From positions 1 to 56,251 of the forward strand of contig PAOW01000032.1 of NCBI GenBank assembly GCA_002710015.1: a DNA stretch of 56,251 bases, written 5' to 3'. The notes under the pieces are model-generated. The model ran no database searches. It saw nothing but the letters and a program-made list of their open reading frames with translations, and was not told the DNA's origin. Source of the stretch: Methanobacteriota archaeon. Lineage in GTDB: Archaea; Thermoplasmatota; Poseidoniia; Poseidoniales; Poseidoniaceae. This document shows positions 15,872 to 25,091 of the stretch, in pieces (within the stretch, counting starts at the first letter, position 1; every line of letters begins with the position of its first letter). The position numbers and the translations under genes were made by a program.

Positions 15872-18800
15872 TCACTGGTTGTTTTGGACCCAGTCTCTTA
15901 GGCTATCAATATCCCAACCTTGGTCGAAGTATCCCTGGATTGTTGCTTGATCCCATTGTGGGAACTCATCCAAAGCTGCCTGCATTAGCGGATCGATATT
16001 GGCTGGTGGAGGTCCTCTAGATGGAGGTCCAGCAGCAGGAATGTCTGCATATGATTTCTCAGACTCCTCTGATTCGTAGTCATATTCATATTCGTATGTT
16101 CCATCTCCGGAATCCCTTCTTGCCAAAATTACAACTGCCACTAGCAGTATCAAAATTAGGGCTGCAAGACCAACAATAATCAGCAAACCTGATCCTGAAA
16201 GGAATCCTTCATCTTCACTCGCTTCTGCAACATTGAATGATTTAGAATTCTGTGATCCGTTCCACAAAACTTCATTTGACTCTGCATCAACAACCAAAAA
16301 GTACATTCCACTTGTAGAAGACCCAAACACTTCTATATCTTCGACAAATACGTTTGCGGTATTTCCTTGTTCAATCTCTTGAGTTGTGAAAGTGACCTCT
16401 GTTGTAGGGAAACCACCGTCTTTCACTGACTGTATTTCTAGTGTAATGTTACCATCTTTTGTTCCAGTGTTCTGAACAGTAATCTCTAATTCTGGCGAGT
16501 CGCCAACCTCCGGATTCTTTGGTGTCATTCTAACCTCTATTACATTGAATTTAGCCTGCTCATATACTAAGCGATACTCAGAATTGTGTGTTGGATCGGA
16601 AGAATATATCGAACTTATTCCACCTACCCCATTTGGACCTCCTCCGTCAACGGTCCATCCTGCTGAATCTCTACCGTCTATCCACATGACCAAATCTACA
16701 GAATTGATTTGTGCTTGTGTAGGGTCTTGAGGGTCTGGCCATAGGTCCACACATTTTGCGCTAACCAAGTAGTCACCACCCTGCACCTTCAGATCCATTG
16801 GATAGGATTGTGCATCCACACCAAATCGTTGACCGTATACTGGCCACGTCAGATTTGTATCTGCATCTGAGTAGAATGACCACATTAGGTTGACCTCTCC
16901 TGCAAGCAGTGCTGCGTTCTCTTCTACTACTGCCTGAACATCAACACAATGAATTGTTGAAGATGGTAAAGTCGTTCCCAAAATGTCTTGATTGATTCCT
17001 GAACTCATGACCCATGAATCCTTTTCAACCTCGGGTTTCTGTCCATCGACCTTTATGGTAAACGAAGCACAACCGAAGGCGCTGTTACCATCACAGATGT
17101 TCGCAGTTGAATCGTCAGCACCATCTGGTAAATTGACTAGTCTAAATGTATAGATATACTCATTTGATAGCGGAGGCGCTGTTATTGTGATGTTGAATGC
17201 TCCTCCGTCAATCGTATGCAATGTAGGACCATCGGTTCTGGAACCATCAGCTCCTCCAGCTGGGTAAGCAAGATATCCTTTATTTCCATCCATTAATGCC
17301 GCTTGCCTTGTCACCTCTAGGGTAAATTCTCCTTCTGGCAGAATGTATACACCATTGTTAATACCGTCGATGTATGCATACTTACCTTCCATTGCAACTG
17401 TATCTCCTGGGAACACGAACGCTAACTCAATATCTTGAGAATAAGGCTCTGACATATCGGTGAATGTTGGACTTATTCCGTTTCTGTAATCTAACTGAAT
17501 TCCATCACTGTAAACCCAGCGTTGCTTGTGTCTTCCACCGGATTCGCTCATCAATGATGGATCTCTATCCATATCTTTTATCCTGAGCTGTGGCACGTAA
17601 GTTGTTGATTCAATTCCGATTATATTCCAATTCATCCTAATTGGCAAATCGAGATAGAACTCGTCCTCAAATGGATCTATCAAACGGCCTCCGTCCATGC
17701 GCAGAACCTGTGGCCCATCGCTATCATTTCCTGCAAGTATTATCTCAATATCTTGAGTATCGGTCCATGCAGTTTCGTTTCTTGGCGAGTAGTATACAAC
17801 CATGTTTTCTGGACCAAGATCTATTTCGAAGTAATTGATATCTCTCCATCCGTTTTCATCCCTAGCTTCAACAATCAAGTGATATTCATTACCCGCATAC
17901 ATTGTCATATTCCAAGGACCTTGGTAGAACGGAGCGCCTTCGTTTGGATTGTGTAACCTGTTTCCGTATGAATCTTCGATGAAGAAATTCCTGATGTTCG
18001 GTGTCTTTGCGTCCATTGATACATAGGTTACCAAATCATCATCGAATCCTTCTACTCCTCCGACAATAGCATTACCACCAAGGTCTGCACCTTCGATAAA
18101 TATGCTAACTTTTCCGGGTGGATCTTGACCTTTGTTTGCATCGTCACTGAATGTTCCAGTGTAGTTTGCAGTTGGAGAATTGCCATCGCTGTTCAGAATC
18201 AATAGAGCGTATTCATCAGGGTCCGCAATTCCATCCATGTCTGTGTCATGGTCATATTCAACCCAGTAATACATGTCTAGGGTTGAAGGTGGAGATGGAA
18301 TATCTTGCGCTAGAACTCTTACTTTTTGCTGAGAGCTTGGAAGAACCCATGTGTCATCGACCAATTCCCTCCAATTAGTCCATATTGTTGGATCGTAATT
18401 GGACGCTTTCAAAACAGAGATATTAACCAATGTTGGAGAATATGTGTCAATCGTTAAGTTGAACGGAATTGCACAGTCTTCGTCTGCAACTATCGGAGAT
18501 GGTGGACAGAGTGTGTCTCCACCCTCATAGCCATCCAGCATGAATCTGTAAGTTGCCTGACCCGCCGCTGTGGCACCAAGATTTACCGCCCAGTTGAAAT
18601 TCCCACCAATTACACCTGACTTGTTTGAAACCTCTATCCATTCAGACACAACGCTACCATTGATAGTCTGAACGTCCCATCTCTGTAAGGACATGTTGTA
18701 TGAGTTTGGATCTGGAGCAACATCCAGAGCTTCCAATCGGATAGTCCCAACCAACTTAATCTCTTGATTTGAGGTTGCGGAAGTCAGATCTTGTGCAATG

Positions 18801-21691
18801 CCTCCACTATTCTGCAATTCAAAAGATGCAATCATTGCATCATTCTCGATTGCATTGCCGTTAGCCGGAGCCAATACGACAGCCCCTGGCATACCATTTA
18901 CACCGTTGGCTGCGATTAAGCTTGCATAAAGGCGTAGTTCAGCAGTATCCTCCCAAGCAGTATTAATCCTAAACCTCCATGTGACCTGCATCTCGTCTCC
19001 AACAACAACATATGATGATGCCTCCATAGTAACTAGATTATCAGGGTCAAATGCTTCCGTGAACAGGGATAATTCAGAAAATGCTAGCTCAACTACTCCA
19101 CTTGTTGATTCCATCCTCAGTCTTGCCTCAGCAAAGGAACTACCAGTGGACGAGTCCACACTGTGAGTTGATACTGCTTCAATGATATCGCCATTCGGAT
19201 ACAGACCTATTGGGTTGCCAGTAAGTGATAATGTTGAATCATATCCCGTTGAGGTTGTTACCGATAAACCGGATAACTCAACAGCACCGCCGCTCCCAGC
19301 TGAGAGCGATAACGGAACATCAACTGTTGACCCAGTTCCTAGTGCAATTCCCTGATTTAGTTCTCTATCAAACTTCAGTGACTCATCTATTGTAGTCTCC
19401 CATTCGTAGATAATATCGAGATCTCTGGCAGTAACATTTGTTCCGCTTGCCGCATTAACATTGGAAACTTCAAATTGGAATGTTACCCACGAATTTCCGT
19501 ATTCGTCAACGTAAGATGGCTGAACCAGTGGATTGTCCAACAAAGAGTTGAGTGCAGTTTCTAAGTCAAACATAGGGAAACTCGTCTCAAAGGATATCAA
19601 AGATTGATTCGGCATTTTACCAAAATCCACAGTCTGGCCGCTAGATGTAAGAGAAAGATCGAAGTCGCCTGCTGAGTTTTCTGATAACTTGACATCAGCT
19701 GCAACCACATCCGACCCATAAGGAAGCATGAACGCAGCACCTGTTGCTTCTCCATTGAAGTTGAGAATTAGTGTCGATTCATCCATTGCGTAGTTTGTTC
19801 CTTCTGCATATCCTGCCCAGAACTTTGATTGTCTTCCGAATGAGCCAAATGCTGGTTCATTCATGCCCCACTCGATATCGCCATCGTTAGCGATGTCAAG
19901 AGTGACTGAGCTTGCACTGTGACCGAATTCCAAGTCAAACCATAGCTCTGATAGTCCACATGGATTTTGGTACGAAAAGGTAGATGAGAACCCGAATATT
20001 GGATTATCTGGAGTCCATTTCTGACCTACTGTTAAATTGTAAATTGAGTTATTTCTCATAATCAGTTCTACCATTGGATCTTCTACACAGTCATCTAGAA
20101 CTTGTGGTGTAATACCAACGATTGGCTGAGAAAATTTCGTGCTGTAGTGTGTAGGACTGTAGGAAGCATCGGCCATTGTTGGAGTGTAAAACAGTGGCTC
20201 TCCATTGCCAGCAGTTTGCCATACTCCGTCGAAAATCCCTCCGCTTTGCACTGCGTTAGAATCGTTCAAACCAGTTCCAACTCTGGTGCCTATATTGATA
20301 CCGAACAACTCTGCTGTTGACAAGCGATACTGTCCTGTGTCGAAGTCAAATCGGATATCTATAACAGGATATTCTGAGGAATCAATACCCCACAATTCCA
20401 CGATAGGGCCTTCTAGTCCTGTCATGTGATTGCCATGCCTATCCATTGCAACTTCAGTTGTTCCCGCTTTGAGAATTGAAACAGAAAGAGAATTTGTTGG
20501 AGTTGTCTCTTGTTCAATTGTTAGTACTCCATATCCATCAGGGAAACCAGGGTTAGGTGATTGCTTCGGAGTGAATCCCTTGACCGTCATTGAACCTGAT
20601 TGGGGTAGTGGGTCTCCAATCCTGAAATCGTCAATAAACCAACCTGGCATTGTTGTATTTTGGGCGGCACCGATTCCGTTGTTGTGAACCAATACGAATT
20701 TGAGTTGAACATATTTAGCAACATGCTGATTTAGATTAATGGCTAATGTTGCCCAACCAGAAGGATTAGTTGCAGGATTTGTTGATTCTCCTCCCAATGC
20801 GTAATCATTACCGGTAAGGCCGTCACAGTTCTGGATTCTACCGTTTCCAGTGCCTATTGGGTATAGTCCATTTGCATATCCAACACCGGTTGAATTTGTT
20901 AAGTCAAAGGGTATGTAATTCCATCCGATACCGGGTGCAGGGAAAGTTGGAGAGGAAGAATTTCTGACCATCACATATGCACAGTCGTAGTATGTGTTTG
21001 TTGGATTAGCCCCCGGATTGCTTTGAGTCCAATGCAAACCATGCCAACTAGAGAAACGAGCGATTGGAGAACTAGGATCAACTTCCAGTTCCGGTGATAT
21101 TAGACTGTATGAAAACTGGCCGCCTCCGTTGTCATTGGTGTAATCGTTATCGAAATCGTAGATATTTGTACCCCAGCATTCGTTACCAGTGTTACAATTC
21201 TCGTTCAGTATCGTTCCATCACCTAGCGTCCCATGCTGCCAACCTTCTCCCATTGCGGATGGTGACATTCCGGTTGTAATATCTTGGAAGCCTGCTTCAT
21301 TTCTTTCAAAATCTGTTGAAAAGCCGCCACTAACGAGTTTTATTGTATCCTCGTTGTATGTGAAATCGGAAAGGGTGGAGAATTCAGTTTGTTGATTGTT
21401 GTAAACAGGATCCCATACGTATTGTGCTGTATCTCCGTTAATCGTCGTGTAGGTTTCATGTGTTGCCATGTCAGTTGCAATAACCATTGAAGCACTCGTG
21501 ACCGTATCACCTGATGGCAAGGTTATGGTGCCATCATCGTTATTTGTGTATTCTGGACTATCTCTAACCTCAACTGAAACTTCGTTTGCCCCATTTGTAA
21601 ATGTAGTGACATCAGCAGCTCCTGCTAGTGGTGTTAGTAGCATTAAGCAGGTAAGTACTAGCGCAGATATTGCGGGTTTTTTGTCGTTCAT
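15872..21691 (-). CDS. giant cell-surface protein with C-terminal membrane anchor
   Basis: About 1939 residues. It has a signal peptide (ISALVLTCLMLLTPLAGAA), an extracellular part of about 1830 residues made of many beta-sandwich-like stretches, one membrane span (LLIIVGLAALILILLVAVVILA) and a cytoplasmic tail. A jellyroll-like segment ends in WFIDDFRIGD (near residue 355), which resembles carbohydrate- or MAM-like modules. Asp-rich turns (DHDTDMDGIADPDEYA) look like calcium sites. The membrane-proximal NPEVGDSPELEITVQNTGTK is CARDB-like. The tail has an acidic Tyr/Glu run, a Pro-rich stretch and a conserved-looking motif (ALDEFPQWDQATIQGYFDQG). An adhesin or surface-binding role is inferred. 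The start is ATG 21691, three codons inside an upstream GTG. Confidence 0.75.
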   Translation of the reverse strand: MNDKKPAISALVLTCLMLLTPLAGAADVTTFTNGANEVSVEVRDSPEYTNNDDGTITLPSGDTVTSASMVIATDMATHETYTTINGDTAQYVWDPVYNNQQTEFSTLSDFTYNEDTIKLVSGGFSTDFERNEAGFQDITTGMSPSAMGEGWQHGTLGDGTILNENCNTGNECWGTNIYDFDNDYTNDNGGGQFSYSLISPELEVDPSSPIARFSSWHGLHWTQSNPGANPTNTYYDCAYVMVRNSSSPTFPAPGIGWNYIPFDLTNSTGVGYANGLYPIGTGNGRIQNCDGLTGNDYALGGESTNPATNPSGWATLAINLNQHVAKYVQLKFVLVHNNGIGAAQNTTMPGWFIDDFRIGDPLPQSGSMTVKGFTPKQSPNPGFPDGYGVLTIEQETTPTNSLSVSILKAGTTEVAMDRHGNHMTGLEGPIVELWGIDSSEYPVIDIRFDFDTGQYRLSTAELFGINIGTRVGTGLNDSNAVQSGGIFDGVWQTAGNGEPLFYTPTMADASYSPTHYSTKFSQPIVGITPQVLDDCVEDPMVELIMRNNSIYNLTVGQKWTPDNPIFGFSSTFSYQNPCGLSELWFDLEFGHSASSVTLDIANDGDIEWGMNEPAFGSFGRQSKFWAGYAEGTNYAMDESTLILNFNGEATGAAFMLPYGSDVVAADVKLSENSAGDFDLSLTSSGQTVDFGKMPNQSLISFETSFPMFDLETALNSLLDNPLVQPSYVDEYGNSWVTFQFEVSNVNAASGTNVTARDLDIIYEWETTIDESLKFDRELNQGIALGTGSTVDVPLSLSAGSGGAVELSGLSVTTSTGYDSTLSLTGNPIGLYPNGDIIEAVSTHSVDSSTGSSFAEARLRMESTSGVVELAFSELSLFTEAFDPDNLVTMEASSYVVVGDEMQVTWRFRINTAWEDTAELRLYASLIAANGVNGMPGAVVLAPANGNAIENDAMIASFELQNSGGIAQDLTSATSNQEIKLVGTIRLEALDVAPDPNSYNMSLQRWDVQTINGSVVSEWIEVSNKSGVIGGNFNWAVNLGATAAGQATYRFMLDGYEGGDTLCPPSPIVADEDCAIPFNLTIDTYSPTLVNISVLKASNYDPTIWTNWRELVDDTWVLPSSQQKVRVLAQDIPSPPSTLDMYYWVEYDHDTDMDGIADPDEYALLILNSDGNSPTANYTGTFSDDANKGQDPPGKVSIFIEGADLGGNAIVGGVEGFDDDLVTYVSMDAKTPNIRNFFIEDSYGNRLHNPNEGAPFYQGPWNMTMYAGNEYHLIVEARDENGWRDINYFEIDLGPENMVVYYSPRNETAWTDTQDIEIILAGNDSDGPQVLRMDGGRLIDPFEDEFYLDLPIRMNWNIIGIESTTYVPQLRIKDMDRDPSLMSESGGRHKQRWVYSDGIQLDYRNGISPTFTDMSEPYSQDIELAFVFPGDTVAMEGKYAYIDGINNGVYILPEGEFTLEVTRQAALMDGNKGYLAYPAGGADGSRTDGPTLHTIDGGAFNITITAPPLSNEYIYTFRLVNLPDGADDSTANICDGNSAFGCASFTIKVDGQKPEVEKDSWVMSSGINQDILGTTLPSSTIHCVDVQAVVEENAALLAGEVNLMWSFYSDADTNLTWPVYGQRFGVDAQSYPMDLKVQGGDYLVSAKCVDLWPDPQDPTQAQINSVDLVMWIDGRDSAGWTVDGGGPNGVGGISSIYSSDPTHNSEYRLVYEQAKFNVIEVRMTPKNPEVGDSPELEITVQNTGTKDGNITLEIQSVKDGGFPTTEVTFTTQEIEQGNTANVFVEDIEVFGSSTSGMYFLVVDAESNEVLWNGSQNSKSFNVAEASEDEGFLSGSGLLIIVGLAALILILLVAVVILARRDSGDGTYEYEYDYESEESEKSYADIPAAGPPSRGPPPANIDPLMQAALDEFPQWDQATIQGYFDQGWDIDSLRDWVQNNQ

Positions 21692-21727
21692 TGGTCGCAC
21701 CGTCTTCTATTCCCAAACAAGACAGGC

Positions 21728-21735
21728 ATAAAATA
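21728..21735 (-). promoter_or_regulatory. TATA box of the giant surface protein gene
   Basis: On the minus strand the bases read TATTTTAT, about 37 bases upstream of the ATG at 21691. This places transcription start near 21705 with a very short leader. It is the best TATA-like element in this divergent intergenic region. Confidence 0.55.
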
Positions 21736-21756
21736 CCCACGGGAGGGTGTATGAAC

Positions 21757-21782
21757 GGGTACCCCCCTTTAGGGGGGGACCC
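21757..21782. promoter_or_regulatory. G/C-run inverted repeat between divergent genes
   Basis: The arms GGGT-A-CCCCCC and GGGGGG-G-ACCC flank the loop TTTA, giving ten pairs and one mismatch. Homopolymer runs of six C and seven G stand out in this moderately AT-rich sequence. It lies about 25 bases upstream of the TATA box of the giant surface gene and about 190 bases before the thioesterase, too far from any stop codon to be a terminator. An operator or a DNA structural element is likely. The rest of the 283-base divergent gap (21692-21974) shows only AT-rich promoter-like sequence and a GAGGGGT ribosome site before 21975. Confidence 0.55.
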
Positions 21783-21974
21783 GGAGTTTAGTTGACAATC
21801 CTTTATTTTCTCACAAAAATCTAGATCGTATGGGTTTAATCTACCCTTTTTTGATCCCTAGTAGCTTTACAGGTTTTTTCCTAACCTTGCGTTACTTGGA
21901 AAACACCACAAATCATGTTGTAGTTTAGATTTCAATACATGGGTTGAAAATATGATGCTTTTTCCAGAGGGGTA

Positions 21975-22436
21975 ATGGAGCCATTTAGTAACGAACCAGT
22001 CACCCTCATTGAGGAGATTTTCCCCCAAGATACTAACGCTTACAACACTCTTTTTGGTGGTCGATTACTCTCCTTGATGGATAAGGCTGCGGGGATCGTG
22101 TGTGCGAAATTTGCACATAGAGAATTTGTAACAATTTCAATTGATACACTCGAGTTCAAAGCGCCTGCAAAACAAGGAGACTTAGTCGAAGTTACAGGTA
22201 AGGTTATCTTCACTTCAAGCCGAACTGCTTGTGCAAAGGTAACTGCATGGGCTATGAGCAAATCTGATTGGACGAAGAAAGAAATCTGTAAGGGATACTT
22301 CTTCATGATAGCCATCGACTCGATGATGCGACCGATTCCAATACCTCAGTATAATCCAGAGACTGAAGAAGAAAAGCATGACTGGAGCATTGCAAAGGAA
22401 ATAAGAGAACATATGCTCTCTCAAAAAGACAAGTAA
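21975..22436 (+). CDS. acyl-CoA thioesterase (hotdog fold, YciA/BACH-like)
   Basis: 153 residues with the hallmarks of the hexameric hotdog acyl-CoA thioesterases: FPQDTNAYNTLFGGRLLSLMDKAA at residues 16-39 (the N-x-x-x-x-x-FGG motif with the catalytic Asp region), then VTISIDTLEFKAPAKQGDL and a helix/strand tail. The enzymes hydrolyse acyl-CoA to the free acid. GAGGGGT precedes the ATG. It stands alone on the plus strand with its stop one base before the stop of a convergent gene. Because the megasynthase lacks a thioesterase domain, a role in product release is conceivable but unsupported. Confidence 0.85.
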   Translation: MEPFSNEPVTLIEEIFPQDTNAYNTLFGGRLLSLMDKAAGIVCAKFAHREFVTISIDTLEFKAPAKQGDLVEVTGKVIFTSSRTACAKVTAWAMSKSDWTKKEICKGYFFMIAIDSMMRPIPIPQYNPETEEEKHDWSIAKEIREHMLSQKDK

Positions 22437-23954
22437 TCAATCGTCAATTCTAGGTATTGCTTCGACGTCGTCGCGTGCCTTAGAACCTGAACTCACACAC
22501 TCTGAAAAAGTGGAAGGCATCGACGGCCTTGGACTAATATGCGAAAGCATTGCGTCGATTTGATCATCTCTGACAACCCCTCCGTTACTTTTTGCTATAT
22601 TTTGAATTGATTCAGCAATTTGTGCTTGACGGTTATTTTCGGATTGAACCCGCAAAGATTCAGTTGTTGGATTTCTTTTTCTTCGAATCCTTCTTGTTAG
22701 TTTAGAGGCGCCTCCCATAGCTGGATTCAAAAGGAGTTCAGAAATGATATTCTTGGCTGACATTCTACCCGGTTTACCCTGCTTGACCTTGAGCCTACTC
22801 TTGACTGGCATAGACTTTAGACGACTCAGGCTTGGATATTTGACAGATGGGGGTTCATTGTCCTCGGGAATTATACTTGCTTCAATGATTTCTTCTTTTC
22901 TTGAAGCCTCGACCAGTGATTTTGTTTGTTCGGCTTCTTCGGGAATTAAAGGGGAATCTGGGACTACAAATTCATGAGTGTTTGTGCTCGGTATGTGAGC
23001 ACCTGTTGCTCCGTAGAATGAAGGCAAGAAATTGTTCGGCAAAGGAGTTGATACAGGTGTATTTGCAGGAGGATAATTACTAGCAACATGCGTATTCTGT
23101 TCTATCATTCCATAAGATGGAGCATCTCCAATATCTGTTCGATGCACGTTATTGTAAACCGGTCTACTGTCAGGACTCTGCCAACCATTTTGGATAATTT
23201 GATTTCTCTGAGTAACCAAATTTTGGCGGGACCTTTCCATCAATCCTGGTGGCATTTGTATTTCTTCTTGAACAGCCTCGTCATCCCACATTGGCAAGTC
23301 TAAATCCACAATTTCATTTGCATGGTTTTCCTCGGCACTTGGTAGGGTGTTGTCAGCGTAATCTTCCATCGAATCGATGAAGCTAACAATTGAATTTGAG
23401 GGGAATATTTCTGCCGGCATTGGTATGACTTCGGCAACCTCTGAATTTATCGATCTAGGATATTCTGAATCGCTCACAATTTCATCAACAACAGATTTTG
23501 CTTCAGATATCGTCAAACCATTTTGTAATTGCTGTATTAGTGCACACAACTTCATCATGGCTAAATCAGAACCAAATATTGTGTGACAATCCTTTGCTTT
23601 TGTATCGATAGTTAATGTTGGTCTGCGCGTAATCAAATGTGATGCTGAAAGGACTATTCCCGCAGCTCCAAACAATGCCTGCAATTTTCCTGTAACCCCC
23701 CTCCAAGCAACCCATATGCAAATTAATCCAACGACTGCAAGCCAGCCAGGCACAAGTGTTGTGTTATGATGGTGGATTCTCTGAATTGCATTGATTTTGA
23801 TATCTAATGCTTGTCCGCTTTTCGATTCAAAAGACAGTTGATTATCATTCAAGGTGGCCCTAACCTTTCCTCGAACTCCACCCAGTGACAAGGAGCGGAA
23901 TCTCACCTCCTCTCCATTGACACTGAGCCCCTCTGGCTTCGTGTCCATCAGCAT
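22437..23954 (-). CDS. hypothetical membrane-associated protein
   Basis: A 505-residue protein of no family I recognise. Residues ~1-65 are beta-rich (GVRGKVRATLNDNQLSFES), followed by two hydrophobic segments (about 70-85 and 90-107) separated by a short loop, then a second small domain (LTIDTKAKDCHTIFGSDLAMMKLC) reminiscent of a PH-like or bPH_2 domain split by the membrane hairpin. From ~190 onward it is low-complexity, Pro/Ser/Glu-rich and probably disordered, with a basic patch (RIRRKR) and a helical C-terminus. Function unknown. Confidence 0.6.
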   Translation of the reverse strand: MLMDTKPEGLSVNGEEVRFRSLSLGGVRGKVRATLNDNQLSFESKSGQALDIKINAIQRIHHHNTTLVPGWLAVVGLICIWVAWRGVTGKLQALFGAAGIVLSASHLITRRPTLTIDTKAKDCHTIFGSDLAMMKLCALIQQLQNGLTISEAKSVVDEIVSDSEYPRSINSEVAEVIPMPAEIFPSNSIVSFIDSMEDYADNTLPSAEENHANEIVDLDLPMWDDEAVQEEIQMPPGLMERSRQNLVTQRNQIIQNGWQSPDSRPVYNNVHRTDIGDAPSYGMIEQNTHVASNYPPANTPVSTPLPNNFLPSFYGATGAHIPSTNTHEFVVPDSPLIPEEAEQTKSLVEASRKEEIIEASIIPEDNEPPSVKYPSLSRLKSMPVKSRLKVKQGKPGRMSAKNIISELLLNPAMGGASKLTRRIRRKRNPTTESLRVQSENNRQAQIAESIQNIAKSNGGVVRDDQIDAMLSHISPRPSMPSTFSECVSSGSKARDDVEAIPRIDD

Positions 23955-24033
23955 CCCGATGAGCGCAAGAAAATCACATGGTTATGAACCCACCGTTTCA
24001 TGCCCCATATTTAGAGCGGTTATTTCGGGTATT

Positions 24034-25053
24034 CTAATTGAGCCGATTTAGTATAGCGTGCCCGATTATTCTTGGTTTTGAATCCAATTGTGCTAGAAGA
24101 ACTGCTGGGGGTTTTGATTTCCTAATTAGCAAAGGAGATTCCCAATTTATCACCAGTTGCGAATCTATGGATTCTACCCTTCCTACTACGAATTGTAAAT
24201 CTACACTTGCGTGAACAATATCTCCAACTGCAATATCTCTCTTTTGAAAGGGAGATTTGGTCAAAGAAACTGAGCTCTTTGTGTGTATATCAACACAAAT
24301 TGGATTTGAAATTCCCTTATTCTTATCTTCAACAGCGGGATGCACAATCATCGAGCTTCCAGAGAGATACTCCTCTTTGGTGTTTCTTAGTGCTATACCT
24401 ACTCTATCTCCTGCTACGGCACAGGTTACATCATCATCCATAACTTGCAAACTTTTCACAGTACCCGATTGATTGGATGGCATGATACAAATTTCATCGT
24501 GAACAGAAACAGAACCCGACTGGACATATCCAATCGCTACCAAGCCAATTCCTTTGACATTGAAGTGCTGGTCGATTGTTACTACCAACGGGTCCTCTTT
24601 AGAAGATTCAAGTTCCGAAGATATCTCTTCCATCAATTCATAGAATGCCGAACGTAAGGATACTCCATCAAACTCACACTGCATCCATTTTGAGAGACCT
24701 GCTTGATTTAGAAATTCTCGTACTTTTGATTCATCAACCCAATCTCCTTCAGAGGGATTTATGACAAAAATTCCTTTTTCAATTCCTGCTGATGCAAACC
24801 CGACTAACGCCTCTCCAAATGCAGCATCGATTGCATTAATCTCGATCAAACCTGCTCTTGCAGCACAAAGTGAATTGAAAAATGGGCGTATTTTTTCTGG
24901 CATTTTTGCTGCACGAATAATTGAAAGAATCCTAGCACCATCTGCTCCTGATTCTTTGTTCACATAAGTATGAACATCACGCTGGTCTGTGGCCTTTGCA
25001 ATGGCCTTAGCTAGTTCATCGCTACCAATCATAGCGATATTTAGCACCGTCAT
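24034..25053 (-). CDS. SelB-like EF-Tu relative lacking the GTPase P-loop
   Basis: 339 residues aligned in layout to translational GTPases of the archaeal SelB-like group. The N-terminal domain starts NIAMIGSDELAKAIAKAT, where a P-loop GxxxxGK[ST] would be, but the Gly-Lys-Ser/Thr is absent, and no DxxG or NKxD motif is seen. Residues ~155-240 are a recognisable EF-Tu domain 2 (FNVKGIGLVAIGYVQSGSV, DEICIMPSNQSGTVKSLQ, AVAGDRVGIALRN), followed by a domain-3-like barrel. It probably cannot bind GTP and may act as a scaffold or as a tRNA/protein-binding remnant. Monocistronic on the minus strand, upstream of nothing obviously related. Confidence 0.7.
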   Translation of the reverse strand: MTVLNIAMIGSDELAKAIAKATDQRDVHTYVNKESGADGARILSIIRAAKMPEKIRPFFNSLCAARAGLIEINAIDAAFGEALVGFASAGIEKGIFVINPSEGDWVDESKVREFLNQAGLSKWMQCEFDGVSLRSAFYELMEEISSELESSKEDPLVVTIDQHFNVKGIGLVAIGYVQSGSVSVHDEICIMPSNQSGTVKSLQVMDDDVTCAVAGDRVGIALRNTKEEYLSGSSMIVHPAVEDKNKGISNPICVDIHTKSSVSLTKSPFQKRDIAVGDIVHASVDLQFVVGRVESIDSQLVINWESPLLIRKSKPPAVLLAQLDSKPRIIGHAILNRLN

Positions 25054-25091
25054 ATCTGTCCCACCAAGCGAGTGTTTTTGAGGATAATGTA

